DNA of 64,000 nucleotides, from positions 1,550,001 through 1,614,000 of the forward strand of contig NZ_CP031466.1 in NCBI RefSeq assembly GCF_003368325.1, written 5' to 3'. Positions 39,954 through 48,502 of the stretch are shown here, one piece after another. Below the pieces are notes generated by a model. It searched no databases and was not told the origin of the DNA. It was given only the letters and a program-made list of their open reading frames with translations. How positions within the stretch are numbered: the stretch's first letter is position 1; each line of letters begins with the position of its first letter. The DNA is from Paraburkholderia caffeinilytica (GTDB lineage Bacteria > Pseudomonadota > Gammaproteobacteria > Burkholderiales > Burkholderiaceae). Both the position numbers and the translations under genes were made by a program.

Positions 39954-40730
39954 TCACAGCGCAAACAACGTCCCTCGCTGAGGTTCGCGGTCCGCCACGC
40001 CCGCGAGTCGCAACGCGTGCCAGGCCATGGCGAAGTTGCTCGATATCACCGGCTTGCCAAGCCTCGCTTCAAGTTCCGGAACGAGTTCGGCGATCCGCAA
40101 GCTCGTGCACGACACGAAAACGGCGTCCACGTCCGGGTGCAGGGCAAGGCGCTCGACCGCCGCTTGCAGGGACGCCGTGTCGATCCGCGCTACTTCGTTA
40201 TCGTTTGCATGCTCGAACGACGCCACGCGTGTAATGCCGATGCCGCGCGCCTCGATATAGTCCCGCATAGTGTCGTTGATCGAACGCACGTAGGGCGTCA
40301 ACAGGGCGGCGCGCCGGACACCCAGTGCGCGCAGCGCAGCAAGCGCCGCGGTAATCGGCGTGGTGCACGCGACGCCCGGACGCGCTTCGCGGATGCGCGC
40401 GAACACGTTTTCCTCGCCGATCACCATCGAGGCCGACGTGCAGCCGAACGCCACGACATCGATCCGTTCCGCCGGCCGAATCAGCGCGACCGCCGAAGCG
40501 ATGCGCGCCTCCATTTCCGCGAGGCGCTCTGGCGTGATGTCCGGCGAGTTGAGCACGCGGCTCTCGTAGAAGGCCACGCCGTCCTGGGTCAGCAGCTTGC
40601 GCCACTCGTGCTCGATCGTATGATCGGTCGCGAGCACCACCAGTCCGATGGCGGCGCGCCGGCAGATGCCGTCGTCCAGCGCGAATTCGAGCCTGACGTA
40701 GGCATCGTCCTGCAGGGGAATCGTGCTCAT
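39954..40730 (-). CDS. Asp/Glu racemase or maleate isomerase family protein (EutA-like)
   Basis: A 258-residue protein of the aspartate/glutamate racemase and maleate cis-trans isomerase superfamily. The two catalytic cysteines appear in VAFGCTSAS (C97) and VFVSCTSLR (C208). Members racemise amino acids, isomerise maleate, decarboxylate arylmalonates or, as EutA, assist ectoine breakdown. ATG at 40730 overlaps the DadA-like stop by ATGA, so the two are translated together, pointing to an amino-acid or related chiral acid as substrate. Which reaction it performs cannot be told from sequence alone. Confidence 0.78.
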   Translation of the reverse strand: MSTIPLQDDAYVRLEFALDDGICRRAAIGLVVLATDHTIEHEWRKLLTQDGVAFYESRVLNSPDITPERLAEMEARIASAVALIRPAERIDVVAFGCTSASMVIGEENVFARIREARPGVACTTPITAALAALRALGVRRAALLTPYVRSINDTMRDYIEARGIGITRVASFEHANDNEVARIDTASLQAAVERLALHPDVDAVFVSCTSLRIAELVPELEARLGKPVISSNFAMAWHALRLAGVADREPQRGTLFAL

Positions 40731-41971
40731 GTCAGTGTCATCCCTGTCATGTCGAGTTCGGGCTCGCGGCCGGCCATGATGTCGGCCAGCAGTTTTGCGG
40801 TGCCGCACGACATCGTCCATCCCATGTGTCCGTGGCCCGTGTTCAGATACAGGTTGCGGTGACGCGTGCGGCCGATCAGCGGCGTCCCCTCGGGCGTCAT
40901 CGGCCGCAGACCGGCCCAGTAGGACCCGCGGCTGTAGTCGGCGCCCTCAGGGAACAATTCGCGGGCCGCCTGCAGCATCTGCGTGAAATCGGCGGGCGTG
41001 TGGCGGGTGTCGTAGCCGGCGAACTCGGCGGTCGCGGTGAAGCGTAGCCGCTGGCCAAAACGCGCCCACGCCACGAGATTGTTTTCGTCGACACCGCCCA
41101 GTTCCGGCGGACGATGCCCGGGCCCGACCGGAAAGGTCGCGGAATAGCCCTTTACCGGGTACACCGGCAGCCGGTAGCCCAGACGGCGCGCCAGGATGGG
41201 CGACCAGGAACCGAGTGCTAGAACGAATTCGTCGCCTTGCACGAGTCCAGCCGGCGTGCGCACGCCAACGACCCGATCGCCGGACGCCTCGATCGCGCTA
41301 ATGGCCGCGCCAAATTCGAAACGCACGCCGATGCGTTCGCACGCCGCCTTCAGCGCGCGGGTGAACAGATGCGCGTCGCCGCTTTCATCGGTTGGACAAT
41401 AAATCGCGCCCGCGATCCTGTCGCGCGCATGCGCGAGCGCCGGTTCGCGCGCGGCGACCTGTTCGGCATCGAGTGTTTCGAGCGACAGCCCGTTGTCCGC
41501 GAGGATCGACATATTCTGCGTGCCTCGCGCGAAAGAGGCTTCGTCGCGATACAGGTACAACAGGCCGCGGCTGATGCGATCGTAGTGCAGGTGTTCGGCC
41601 GCGGTCAGTTGCTGCAATTGACTCTGTGCGTAGCGGCAGAGCTTCACCTTACGCGTGGTGTTCCGACGCGAACGCTCCGCCGTGCAGTTGCGCAGGAACT
41701 GAAAGCACCAGGCCCACATGTGAGGGTCCGCGTTGAGCTTGAGGCGCAACGCCTGCCCTTCGACGAAGAGCGATTTCAGCAGAATTTTCGGCGCTCGCGG
41801 AGAGGCCCACGTGTACGAATGTCCGGGCGCGACCAGACCGGCGTTGGCAAAGCTGGTTTCGAGCGCGACGCCGGGCTGGCGGTCGATCACTGTCACCTCC
41901 CGGCCGTCTCTCGCGAGGTACCAGGCGGCCGTGACGCCCGCAATTCCGCCTCCCAGCACAACGGTTTTCAT
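40727..41971 (-). CDS. FAD-dependent D-amino acid dehydrogenase-like oxidoreductase (DadA family)
   Basis: A 414-residue DAO-fold flavoprotein. The FAD motif VVLGGGIAGVTAAWYLA lies at 4-20 and the C-terminal GLRPMTPEGTPLIGRT and NTGHGHMGWTMS are typical of D-amino acid dehydrogenase small subunits. It would oxidatively deaminate a D-amino acid (or an imino acid) and pass electrons to the membrane quinone pool. It is the first gene of a two-gene unit with the racemase-like gene and is divergent from a branched-chain amino-acid-type ABC importer, so the three units probably work on the same amino acid. Confidence 0.85.
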   Translation of the reverse strand: MKTVVLGGGIAGVTAAWYLARDGREVTVIDRQPGVALETSFANAGLVAPGHSYTWASPRAPKILLKSLFVEGQALRLKLNADPHMWAWCFQFLRNCTAERSRRNTTRKVKLCRYAQSQLQQLTAAEHLHYDRISRGLLYLYRDEASFARGTQNMSILADNGLSLETLDAEQVAAREPALAHARDRIAGAIYCPTDESGDAHLFTRALKAACERIGVRFEFGAAISAIEASGDRVVGVRTPAGLVQGDEFVLALGSWSPILARRLGYRLPVYPVKGYSATFPVGPGHRPPELGGVDENNLVAWARFGQRLRFTATAEFAGYDTRHTPADFTQMLQAARELFPEGADYSRGSYWAGLRPMTPEGTPLIGRTRHRNLYLNTGHGHMGWTMSCGTAKLLADIMAGREPELDMTGMTLT

Positions 41972-42309
41972 GGCTTACTCCAGCCCCATGCAGGGCAGTC
42001 GACCGGAGTCGGCGCTTTCGCGTTACGCCGGTCCCATGCAAAGCCCCTGACCATTGATCAATATAACCTCGCCGGCGCCTTTTGTACGGTGTCCTATACG
42101 CGGATACCCTATACCAGCGAAAGATGCGGCGAGTTCTATCATGAAAAAACACGCTTTCATGGTAGCGCTGCGATGAGACCGCGAGTCGGGCCGTTGGACT
42201 GGCAGATTACAACTTGCATGCGACGTACGTTTCCATCCGTTTTCTGATGCCACCGGGATAGCCGTGTGGTGGATCGCTCCGATCCCTTTCACAATAAGGA
42301 GTTTCCAAC
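41972..42309. promoter_or_regulatory. Divergent spacer between dadA-like and livJ-like genes
   Basis: These 338 bases carry no family-recognisable gene. They include two CCTATAC repeats near 42090-42115, a long dyad at 42136-42165, and an 11-codon frame (42141-42176, MKKHAFMVALR) that could be a leader peptide. The promoters of both divergent units should lie here; I could not assign boxes reliably. Confidence 0.45.
42136..42165. promoter_or_regulatory. Dyad upstream of the liv-type operon
   Basis: CTATCATGAAA (42136-42146) and TTTCATGGTAG (42155-42165) are inverted repeats matching at 10 of 11 positions, separated by 8 bases. The size fits a dimeric repressor or activator site, or an mRNA hairpin. 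No regulator gene is adjacent. Confidence 0.5.
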
Positions 42310-43503
42310 ATGATTGCTCAGACGAATGGCAGGCCGGCCGCGGGTCGCGTGCTGCGCCAGACGACAATCGCGGTATCCGCCGCGCTGGCCGTGCTCGCCG
42401 GCATGGCTTCCAGTCCGGCGCAAAGCCAGACCATAAAGATCGGTGTACCGGTACCGCTATCGGGCAGTTCCGCCAATGCCGGCACGGACATTCTCAACGG
42501 CGCCAAGCTGGCCGCCGCCAAGGTCAATGCGGCGGGCGGCGTGCTCGGCAAGCAGATCGAGCTGGTGCCCGAGGACGACGCCTGCGACGCGCAGACGGCC
42601 GTGCAGGCGGCACAGAAACTTGTCGACGCCGGCGTCGTTGCGGTGGCCGGCGGTTACTGCTCCAGCGCGGCGCTGCCGGAATTGACGACCTTTCATCGCG
42701 CCGGGATTCCCTACGTGCTGGACGCGTCGACCAATCCCAAGCTGACTGAGATGGGCTACGACCACGTGTTCCGCACGATTGGCCGTGACGACGAGCAAGG
42801 GCCGTTTGCAGCCAGTTTCATGAAAAATTCGCTACACGCGAAGCGTGCGGCCGTGATCAACGACAACACGACCTATGCCAAGGGTCTCGCCGACAACACC
42901 GTGGCCGCCTTGAAGAAAGACGGTGTCGAGGTCGTCTACGACGATGCGATCACGCCCGGTCAGATGGACTACTCGCCAACGCTCACCCATGTCGCCTCAC
43001 TGAAGCCGGACGTGATCTACTACACCGGCTATTTCTCGGAGGCCGGCCTGCTCGTGAAGGAGGCGCGGCAACTGGGCCTGAAGATGACCTTGATGGGCGG
43101 CGACGGCACCAACGACCCAACGCTGATGAAAACAGCCGGTCCCGCGGCCAATGACATGATCATCACCACGGCGCCGCTGGCGCAGTTCCTGAGCGGCGCG
43201 CACAGCTTTGTCGATGACTATACGAAGGCTTATGGGCAAGGTCCGGGACCTTATTCGGTCTATGAATACGACGCCGTCGGCGTCACGGCCAAGGCGATCG
43301 CAGACGCGAAGTCGGCAACGCCCGCCGCGATCACGGCCGCCTTGCACAAGATTTCGAACTACCAGGGCGCGACCGGGACGATCGGCTTCAACCCGAAGGG
43401 GGACCGCAGCGTGGCGGTGTACATCACCATCATCGTTCGGGGCGACAATTTCGCGCCCTACCAGAAGCAGGATGCCGCGGGACACTGGATGGCGATGAAA
43501 TAG
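42310..43503 (+). CDS. Branched-chain amino-acid-type ABC transporter binding protein (LivJ-like)
   Basis: A 397-residue periplasmic binding protein (type I, Leu/Ile/Val class). AAGGAG lies 9 bases before the ATG. The signal peptide spans about residues 1-39 (long charged n-region, hydrophobic core, ending SQS). The mature start TIKIGVPVPLSGSSANAGTD and AVAGGYCSSAALPELTTFHRAG are typical, with YTGYFSEAGLLVKEARQLGL later. The family binds leucine, other amino acids, amides, urea or aromatic acids. It leads a five-function operon with permeases and ATPases downstream. Ligand unknown; the neighbouring DadA-like enzyme suggests an amino acid. Confidence 0.92.
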   Translation: MIAQTNGRPAAGRVLRQTTIAVSAALAVLAGMASSPAQSQTIKIGVPVPLSGSSANAGTDILNGAKLAAAKVNAAGGVLGKQIELVPEDDACDAQTAVQAAQKLVDAGVVAVAGGYCSSAALPELTTFHRAGIPYVLDASTNPKLTEMGYDHVFRTIGRDDEQGPFAASFMKNSLHAKRAAVINDNTTYAKGLADNTVAALKKDGVEVVYDDAITPGQMDYSPTLTHVASLKPDVIYYTGYFSEAGLLVKEARQLGLKMTLMGGDGTNDPTLMKTAGPAANDMIITTAPLAQFLSGAHSFVDDYTKAYGQGPGPYSVYEYDAVGVTAKAIADAKSATPAAITAALHKISNYQGATGTIGFNPKGDRSVAVYITIIVRGDNFAPYQKQDAAGHWMAMK

Positions 43504-43528
43504 GCCCTGTCGCGGCGCGCGCCCCGCC

Positions 43529-44428
43529 ATGAGCAACTTCTTCCAGTTCGTCATCGAAGGGCTGACGATCGGCTCGTTCTATGCCCTCGTCGCCCTCGGC
43601 TACACGATGGTCTACGGGATCATCCGGCTGATCAACTTCGCTCACGGCGATCTGTTCATGGTGGGCGCGTTCATCGGCTGGACCGGCTTGACGGTGCTTG
43701 CCGCGGCGCACCTGCCGCTCGCGTTGGCGTTGCTGATCGCCTTTGTGGCCGCGATGGCCGTCACCGGCGCACTCGGTCTCGCCATCGAGCGAGTGGCCTA
43801 CCAGCCGCTGTTGCGCGCACCGCGGCTGTCCATTCTGATCACCGCGCTCGGCGTTTCGCTGGCGCTGGAAAACGGCGTGCTGCTGCTTTACGGCGCCGGC
43901 TTCAACACGTATCCCCATGTGCTCACCCAGGCCGGACTCGAATTCGAGGGCGTGCAGATCACGTTCGCGCAGGTCAGCATCATCGCCGCCAGTTTTGCGT
44001 TGATGCTCGCATTGTATTTTTTCGTTCACCGTACCTTCGTCGGCACGGCGATGCGCGCGCTCGCGATCGATCAGGACGCGGCGCGCCTGATGGGTATCGA
44101 CGTCGAGCGGCTGATCCAGCTAACCTTCTTCCTCGGCTCGGCGCTGGCTGCCGTGGCCGGCGTCATGGAAGGGCTCTACTACACCCAGATCAATTTCTTC
44201 ATGGGCTTCGTGCTGGGCCTGCGCGCCTTCACCGCTGCAGTGCTCGGCGGCATCGGCAATATTCCGGGCGCCATGGCGGGCGGCATCCTGATCGGCCTGC
44301 TGGAATCCTTTAGCGCGGGCTACGTCTCATCGCGGTGGACCGATGTGCTCGTGTTCGGCGTCCTGATTGCCGTGCTCGTGATCAAACCGACCGGTTTGTT
44401 CGGTGAGCGCGTGGTCGAGAGAATGTAG
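43529..44428 (+). CDS. livH: Branched-chain amino-acid-type ABC transporter permease LivH
   Basis: A 299-residue inner-membrane permease with about eight spans. GLTIGSFYALVALGYTMVYGIIRLINFAHGD near the start (about 11-41) is the LivH signature; AVLGGIGNIPGAMAGG near the end is the cytoplasmic loop contacting the ATPase. It pairs with the permease half of the following fusion protein. The start is 25 bases after the binding-protein stop, and the stop is 4 bases before the next start codon. Confidence 0.93.
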   Translation: MSNFFQFVIEGLTIGSFYALVALGYTMVYGIIRLINFAHGDLFMVGAFIGWTGLTVLAAAHLPLALALLIAFVAAMAVTGALGLAIERVAYQPLLRAPRLSILITALGVSLALENGVLLLYGAGFNTYPHVLTQAGLEFEGVQITFAQVSIIAASFALMLALYFFVHRTFVGTAMRALAIDQDAARLMGIDVERLIQLTFFLGSALAAVAGVMEGLYYTQINFFMGFVLGLRAFTAAVLGGIGNIPGAMAGGILIGLLESFSAGYVSSRWTDVLVFGVLIAVLVIKPTGLFGERVVERM

Positions 44429-44432
44429 CGCC

Positions 44433-46241
44433 ATGAGCGCCATGCTCGGGTCATTGCGCCGATCGCGCCCTGCCGGCGTCGCGCTTCTTGCCGCTGCCGT
44501 GGCGCTACCCGCTGTCGCCAGCAACTATATCGTCGATGTCGGCCTGACCATCGCCACCTATTCGATCCTGGGCCTCGGGCTGAATATCGTGGTCGGGTAT
44601 GCCGGTTTGCTCGATCTGGGCTATGCGGCCTTCTTCGCCATCGGCGCGTACACGACGGCGCTGCTGGAAACGCTGCTGCACTTCTCGTTCTGGGAAACGC
44701 TGCCGTTCAGCCTGGTGTTTGCCGGTGCTTCCGGCATCGTCATCGGCTACCCTACCCTGCGCCTGCGCAGCGACTATCTGGCCATCGTCACGCTCGGGTT
44801 CGGCGAGATCACGCGCATCGTTGCCACCAATCTCAACATCACGGGCGGTCCGAACGGCATCTACGGCATCGCCAGCCCAAGCCTGTTCGGCTATGAAATC
44901 AGCTCGCCGGCCGCGGTCTACGAACTGGGCATCGCATTCCTCGTGCTAGTGCTGGTGTTTGCGGTCCGGCTTGGCCAATCCCGGCTCGGACGCGCGTGGA
45001 CCAGCATCCGCGAGGATGAGGCGGCGGCCGAGGCCGTCGGCGTGCCGACGTTGCGCGTCAAGATGCTGGCGTACATCCTCGGCGCATTGATCGGCGGTTT
45101 CGCCGGCAGCCTGTTCGCCGCGCGCTTCGGCACCATCGACCCGACCGGCTTCACTTATCTGCAGTCCGTGACGATCCTGATCGTCGTCGTGCTCGGCGGC
45201 CGGGGCAGCATTCCGGGTGTGATACTCGGCGCCGTCATCGTCGCCGGCCTGCCCGAGGTGCTGCGTTTTCTCAACCTTTGGCGCATCTTCGGTTTCGCCA
45301 TCGGGCTCGTGATCCTGATGCTGCTCAGACCGCAAGGCCTATGGCCGGCGCCGCTGCGCCGGGTGGCGCCGCCGCGCGACGATACCGGTGCGCCGGAAGC
45401 CCTTCCGCCCCGGGACACGATCGCCGATGAAATCCTGCTCGAGGTGCGCAACATGCAGCGCCGCTTCGGCGGCGTGCAGGCGGTCGGCGGTATCAGCTTC
45501 ACCGTGCGCAACGGCGAAATCCTTAGCCTGATCGGCCCCAACGGTGCGGGCAAGACGACGGTGTTCAACTGCCTCACGGGTGTGATCCGCCCGACCGGCG
45601 GCCAGGTGCTTTGGCGCGGCGCCTCGCTGGCCGGCGGCGCGCCGCATCGCATCGTCCACGCCGGGATGGCGCGGACCTTCCAGGGCATCCGCCTGTTTGC
45701 CAACATGACGGCCTTCGAGAACGTGCTGATCGGCATGGATCATCGCCTCCATACGCCGCTCGTCGCCGAATTGCTTGCGTTGCCCTCCGCTCGCGCCGAG
45801 GAAGCCGATCACGCAACGGAAGGCCTGCGCTGGCTCAGTTTCGTCGGACTCGCGGCACGCGCGGGCGAACGCGCGGCCGACCTGCCCTACGGCGATCAGC
45901 GCCGGCTGGAGATCGCCCGCGCCCTCGCCAGCAACCCGCACCTGCTGCTGCTGGACGAACCGGCAGCGGGGATGAACCCGACCGAGAAGCACGCGCTGAT
46001 GGAACTGATCCGGCGTATCCGGGATTCCGGCGTGACGGTGCTGCTGATCGAACACGACATGATGCTGGTGATGAGCGTGTCGGACCGGATCATCGTCATG
46101 GACCATGGCGTCATCATCGCCGAGGGAACGCCATCCGACATCCAGGCCGATCCGCGGGTGATCGACGCCTACCTCGGCACGGCCGAGGCCGACGAAGCAG
46201 CCGACGATACGGCCGGGGAGAAATCGCTGTGGGACTCCTAG
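44433..46241 (+). CDS. LivM permease-LivG ATPase fusion protein
   Basis: A 602-residue protein joining two subunits usually encoded separately. Residues about 1-310 form the LivM permease (about nine spans; GLNIVVGYAGLLDLGYAAFFAIGAY, VVVLGGRGSIPGVILG), a linker follows at about 310-340, and residues about 340-580 are the LivG ATPase: Walker A GPNGAGKT at 368-375, signature-position LPYGDQRR at 484-491, Walker B LLLLDEPAAGMNP near 507. The frame is unbroken. Such fusions are known in some proteobacteria. ATG at 44433 is preferred to a GTG 30 bases upstream that overlaps livH. Confidence 0.9.
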   Translation: MSAMLGSLRRSRPAGVALLAAAVALPAVASNYIVDVGLTIATYSILGLGLNIVVGYAGLLDLGYAAFFAIGAYTTALLETLLHFSFWETLPFSLVFAGASGIVIGYPTLRLRSDYLAIVTLGFGEITRIVATNLNITGGPNGIYGIASPSLFGYEISSPAAVYELGIAFLVLVLVFAVRLGQSRLGRAWTSIREDEAAAEAVGVPTLRVKMLAYILGALIGGFAGSLFAARFGTIDPTGFTYLQSVTILIVVVLGGRGSIPGVILGAVIVAGLPEVLRFLNLWRIFGFAIGLVILMLLRPQGLWPAPLRRVAPPRDDTGAPEALPPRDTIADEILLEVRNMQRRFGGVQAVGGISFTVRNGEILSLIGPNGAGKTTVFNCLTGVIRPTGGQVLWRGASLAGGAPHRIVHAGMARTFQGIRLFANMTAFENVLIGMDHRLHTPLVAELLALPSARAEEADHATEGLRWLSFVGLAARAGERAADLPYGDQRRLEIARALASNPHLLLLDEPAAGMNPTEKHALMELIRRIRDSGVTVLLIEHDMMLVMSVSDRIIVMDHGVIIAEGTPSDIQADPRVIDAYLGTAEADEAADDTAGEKSLWDS

Positions 46242-46960
46242 AAATACACGATCTGCACGTGAGCTACGGGAACGTGGAGGTTCTGCATGGCATCTCGCTC
46301 GACGTCGGAGAGGGCGAGATCGTGGCCTTGCTCGGCAGCAACGGGGCGGGGAAAACCACGACGCTGCGCGCCATTTCCGGTCTGATTCGCCCTCGCGCGG
46401 GACAGATCGTGATGGCCGGGCACACGCTGACCGGCTTGCGCGCCCACCAGATCGTGGCGTTGGGTCTCGGTCATGTACCGGAAGGCCGCCGTATGTTCGG
46501 GGCGCTGACCGTGGAGGAAAATCTGCGGCTTGGCGGCTATCTGATCCGGCGCGACAGCGCGGTACTGGAGCAGCGAATAAAGGACGTTTACCAGACTTTT
46601 TCGCGGCTCGGCGAGCGGCGCAGCCAGCTGGCGGGGACGCTGAGCGGCGGCGAGCAACAGATGCTGGCGATCGCCCGCGCGCTGATGCTGCGGCCTCGCA
46701 TCATCGTGCTCGACGAACCCTCCATGGGGCTCGCGCCGAAGCTGGTCCGGGCGATTTTCGGCATGATCGCCGACATCTGCAAGGAAGGCACGTCGATCCT
46801 GCTTGTCGAGCAGAACGCTCGCCAGGCGCTGCGCATCGCGCAGCGGGCCTACGTGCTGGAAAGCGGCCGCATCGCCCTCGCCGGCCCCGCTCACGAATTG
46901 GCACAGGACAACCGGGTTCGTGCCGCTTATCTGGGCGGCAGTGCTGCCGTCACGGAGTGA
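46229..46960 (+). CDS. livF: Branched-chain amino-acid-type ABC transporter ATPase LivF
   Basis: A 243-residue ATPase. The GTG start at 46229 overlaps the fusion gene by 13 bases and has GGGGAG 8 bases upstream; starting there yields the usual GLLEIHDLHVSYG N-terminus. Walker A GSNGAGKT is at 36-43, the signature LSGGEQQMLAIARAL at about 134-148, Walker B VLDEPSMGLAPK at about 158-169. It completes the importer as the second nucleotide-binding subunit. A perfect 24-base palindrome follows 42 bases after the stop. Confidence 0.93.
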   Translation: MGLLEIHDLHVSYGNVEVLHGISLDVGEGEIVALLGSNGAGKTTTLRAISGLIRPRAGQIVMAGHTLTGLRAHQIVALGLGHVPEGRRMFGALTVEENLRLGGYLIRRDSAVLEQRIKDVYQTFSRLGERRSQLAGTLSGGEQQMLAIARALMLRPRIIVLDEPSMGLAPKLVRAIFGMIADICKEGTSILLVEQNARQALRIAQRAYVLESGRIALAGPAHELAQDNRVRAAYLGGSAAVTE

Positions 46961-47001
46961 TGCCGGCCCGGATGGCTTGTCGCATCGAGGTCCGCAGTGC
47001 A

Positions 47002-47025
47002 GGGCCGGCACTCGAGTGCCGGCCC
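47002..47025. terminator. Perfect palindrome between convergent livF and porin genes
   Basis: GGGCCGGCAC, TCGA, GTGCCGGCCC (47002-47025): a 10-base GC stem with a 4-base loop, also fully self-complementary. It lies between two convergent genes, the normal place for a bidirectional transcription stop. There is no T run on either side, so it may act with Rho or as an mRNA end-stabilising hairpin. Confidence 0.55.
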
Positions 47026-47038
47026 CACCTCGGCTACG

Positions 47039-48187
47039 TCAGAACGAATGCCGCATCCCGATCCGCACATCGGATTGCGTATTCGACGTCGACGGTGTGA
47101 AGCTATAGCCGATCACCGCATCCACGCCGCTCGACGCGCGCAGATAGTCGCCGGAAATATACACATCGGTCCGCTTGGACAACAGGTAGTGCAGCCCGAG
47201 CGAGCCCTGGTTCCAGTGATTGCCTTCGAAGCTCGTGTGCTGATAGCCGCCGTACAGCGACAGCGCAGGCGTGAAGTTATACGATGCGCCTCCTTCGTAC
47301 ACCTGCATGTGCGAGGTCTGCCCGAAGCCCTTGATCGTCGTGTAGGTGAAGTCGCCGGTGAGCATCAGGTCGCCGATCGTATAGGCCGCGCCGATCGCGA
47401 ACGCGCCTTGCTTGTCCACCGGGAATGCCGACGAGCTATACAGATCGGTCACCGCGCCAGTCGTCGCATCGACGGAGACGGTCGGCTGCCCGAGGAAGGT
47501 GCGCGTGCCGATCATCGCATACGGGTCGAACGCATAGATGCCGTACGGATTGTTCAATTGCGTATACGCCACGCCCATGTTGAACGGACCGTGGTCGTAA
47601 TGCGCGCCCACGCTCCATGCGCTCTTCTCATGGAAGTTGCCCGCGGTGTTGCCGAACGAGTACATGCCGCCGAAGGTGAAGCCCGCAAAATCGTTCGACA
47701 GGAACTTCACCGAGTTCGGCAGACGGTCGCCGTTCATCCGGTCGAAGTCGCCCTGGTGAATCGCGTAGCCGCTCGCCCATGCGGAGATGTTGTACAGAAA
47801 GACGAACTCTTCGGTCATGTCGAGCTGGTTGCCGAACGAGAAAGTCCCCCACGAGTTCTTGATGCCGACATAAGCCTGGCGTCCGAATTCAGCACCGCCG
47901 AATCCCAGTTGCCCATTGCCCAGGTGAAAACCCGATTCGAGCACGAAGACCGCTTGCAGGCCGCCGCCGAGATCTTCCACGCCTTTGAAGCCGATCCGGT
48001 TGCCGTACGAAATGCCGTCGTCGAATTTGTACTGGTGCGCGCCACCGGCATTGTTCACATAGGTGATGCCGGCGTCCAGAATCCCGTACAGGGTGACGCT
48101 GCTTTGCGCATGGGCCACCGTCGGCGCACATACCGCGCTTGCCGCGAGGGCGAGTCCCGAAAGACTAACGGCACTTTTCTTCTTCAT
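47039..48187 (-). CDS. Outer-membrane porin, Burkholderia Gram-negative porin family
   Basis: A 382-residue trimeric-porin-type beta barrel. Signal peptide about 1-27 (KKKSAVSLSG..., ending AHA), mature start QSSVTLYGILDAGITYVNN, a repeated pattern of alternating hydrophobic strands with aromatic residues, and a C-terminal phenylalanine (MRHSF) recognised by the BAM machinery. It lets small hydrophilic solutes through the outer membrane. It is a single gene, convergent to livF. The family is highly expanded in Burkholderia and Paraburkholderia; its solute preference cannot be read from sequence. Confidence 0.95.
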   Translation of the reverse strand: MKKKSAVSLSGLALAASAVCAPTVAHAQSSVTLYGILDAGITYVNNAGGAHQYKFDDGISYGNRIGFKGVEDLGGGLQAVFVLESGFHLGNGQLGFGGAEFGRQAYVGIKNSWGTFSFGNQLDMTEEFVFLYNISAWASGYAIHQGDFDRMNGDRLPNSVKFLSNDFAGFTFGGMYSFGNTAGNFHEKSAWSVGAHYDHGPFNMGVAYTQLNNPYGIYAFDPYAMIGTRTFLGQPTVSVDATTGAVTDLYSSSAFPVDKQGAFAIGAAYTIGDLMLTGDFTYTTIKGFGQTSHMQVYEGGASYNFTPALSLYGGYQHTSFEGNHWNQGSLGLHYLLSKRTDVYISGDYLRASSGVDAVIGYSFTPSTSNTQSDVRIGMRHSF

Positions 48188-48502
48188 CTAATTATCCCCT
48201 GCTCTTTGCCTGCGTATTTCGTTGAATAAAGCGATCCCTGCTGCGTGTTGTCTTCCAACGCGCGGCGCTTCTCGCATGACGGGCAGTTCGAAATCGGCTG
48301 AGACTGATTGAAGCTCAATTGCGCTGACCTGGCCGGCTAGAACCGACTCGGCCGGCCAGGCTGATTGAAGCTATCGGCGCGGCATACGATCATCTGCATG
48401 CCTGCATCGACGGGTCAAGAATAAGTGTCCAGATTTAGGAGGATTCGACCGGATGCGACATGAATCTGTCGAGCAGCGACCTGATAGCCGGCGATGCCGC
48501 CG
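48188..48502. other. Spacer between porin and choX genes
   Basis: These 315 bases hold no coding frame with family resemblance. They should contain the porin promoter (right of 48187, minus strand) and the end of the choX unit. The notable content is a perfect hairpin flanked by 12-base direct repeats at 48304-48372, described separately. Confidence 0.4.
48304..48372. repeat. Direct repeats flanking a perfect hairpin
   Basis: CTGATTGAAGCT occurs at 48304-48315 and again at 48361-48372. Between them is a perfect 10-base inverted repeat, CCTGGCCGGC (48328-48337) and GCCGGCCAGG (48351-48360). The hairpin could terminate the choX-betC transcript; the direct repeats suggest local duplication or a small inserted element. 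Confidence 0.5.

Noticed and set aside
37437..40862. 1141-codon open frame on the plus strand
   Set aside because: It overlaps the EF-G-2-like gene in another frame and the racemase-like gene on the other strand, with no recognisable domain.
45611..46228. Upstream extension of the LivF frame
   Set aside because: The first 206 codons are an out-of-frame reading of the LivG domain; the GTG at 46229 with a ribosome site gives the normal LivF start.
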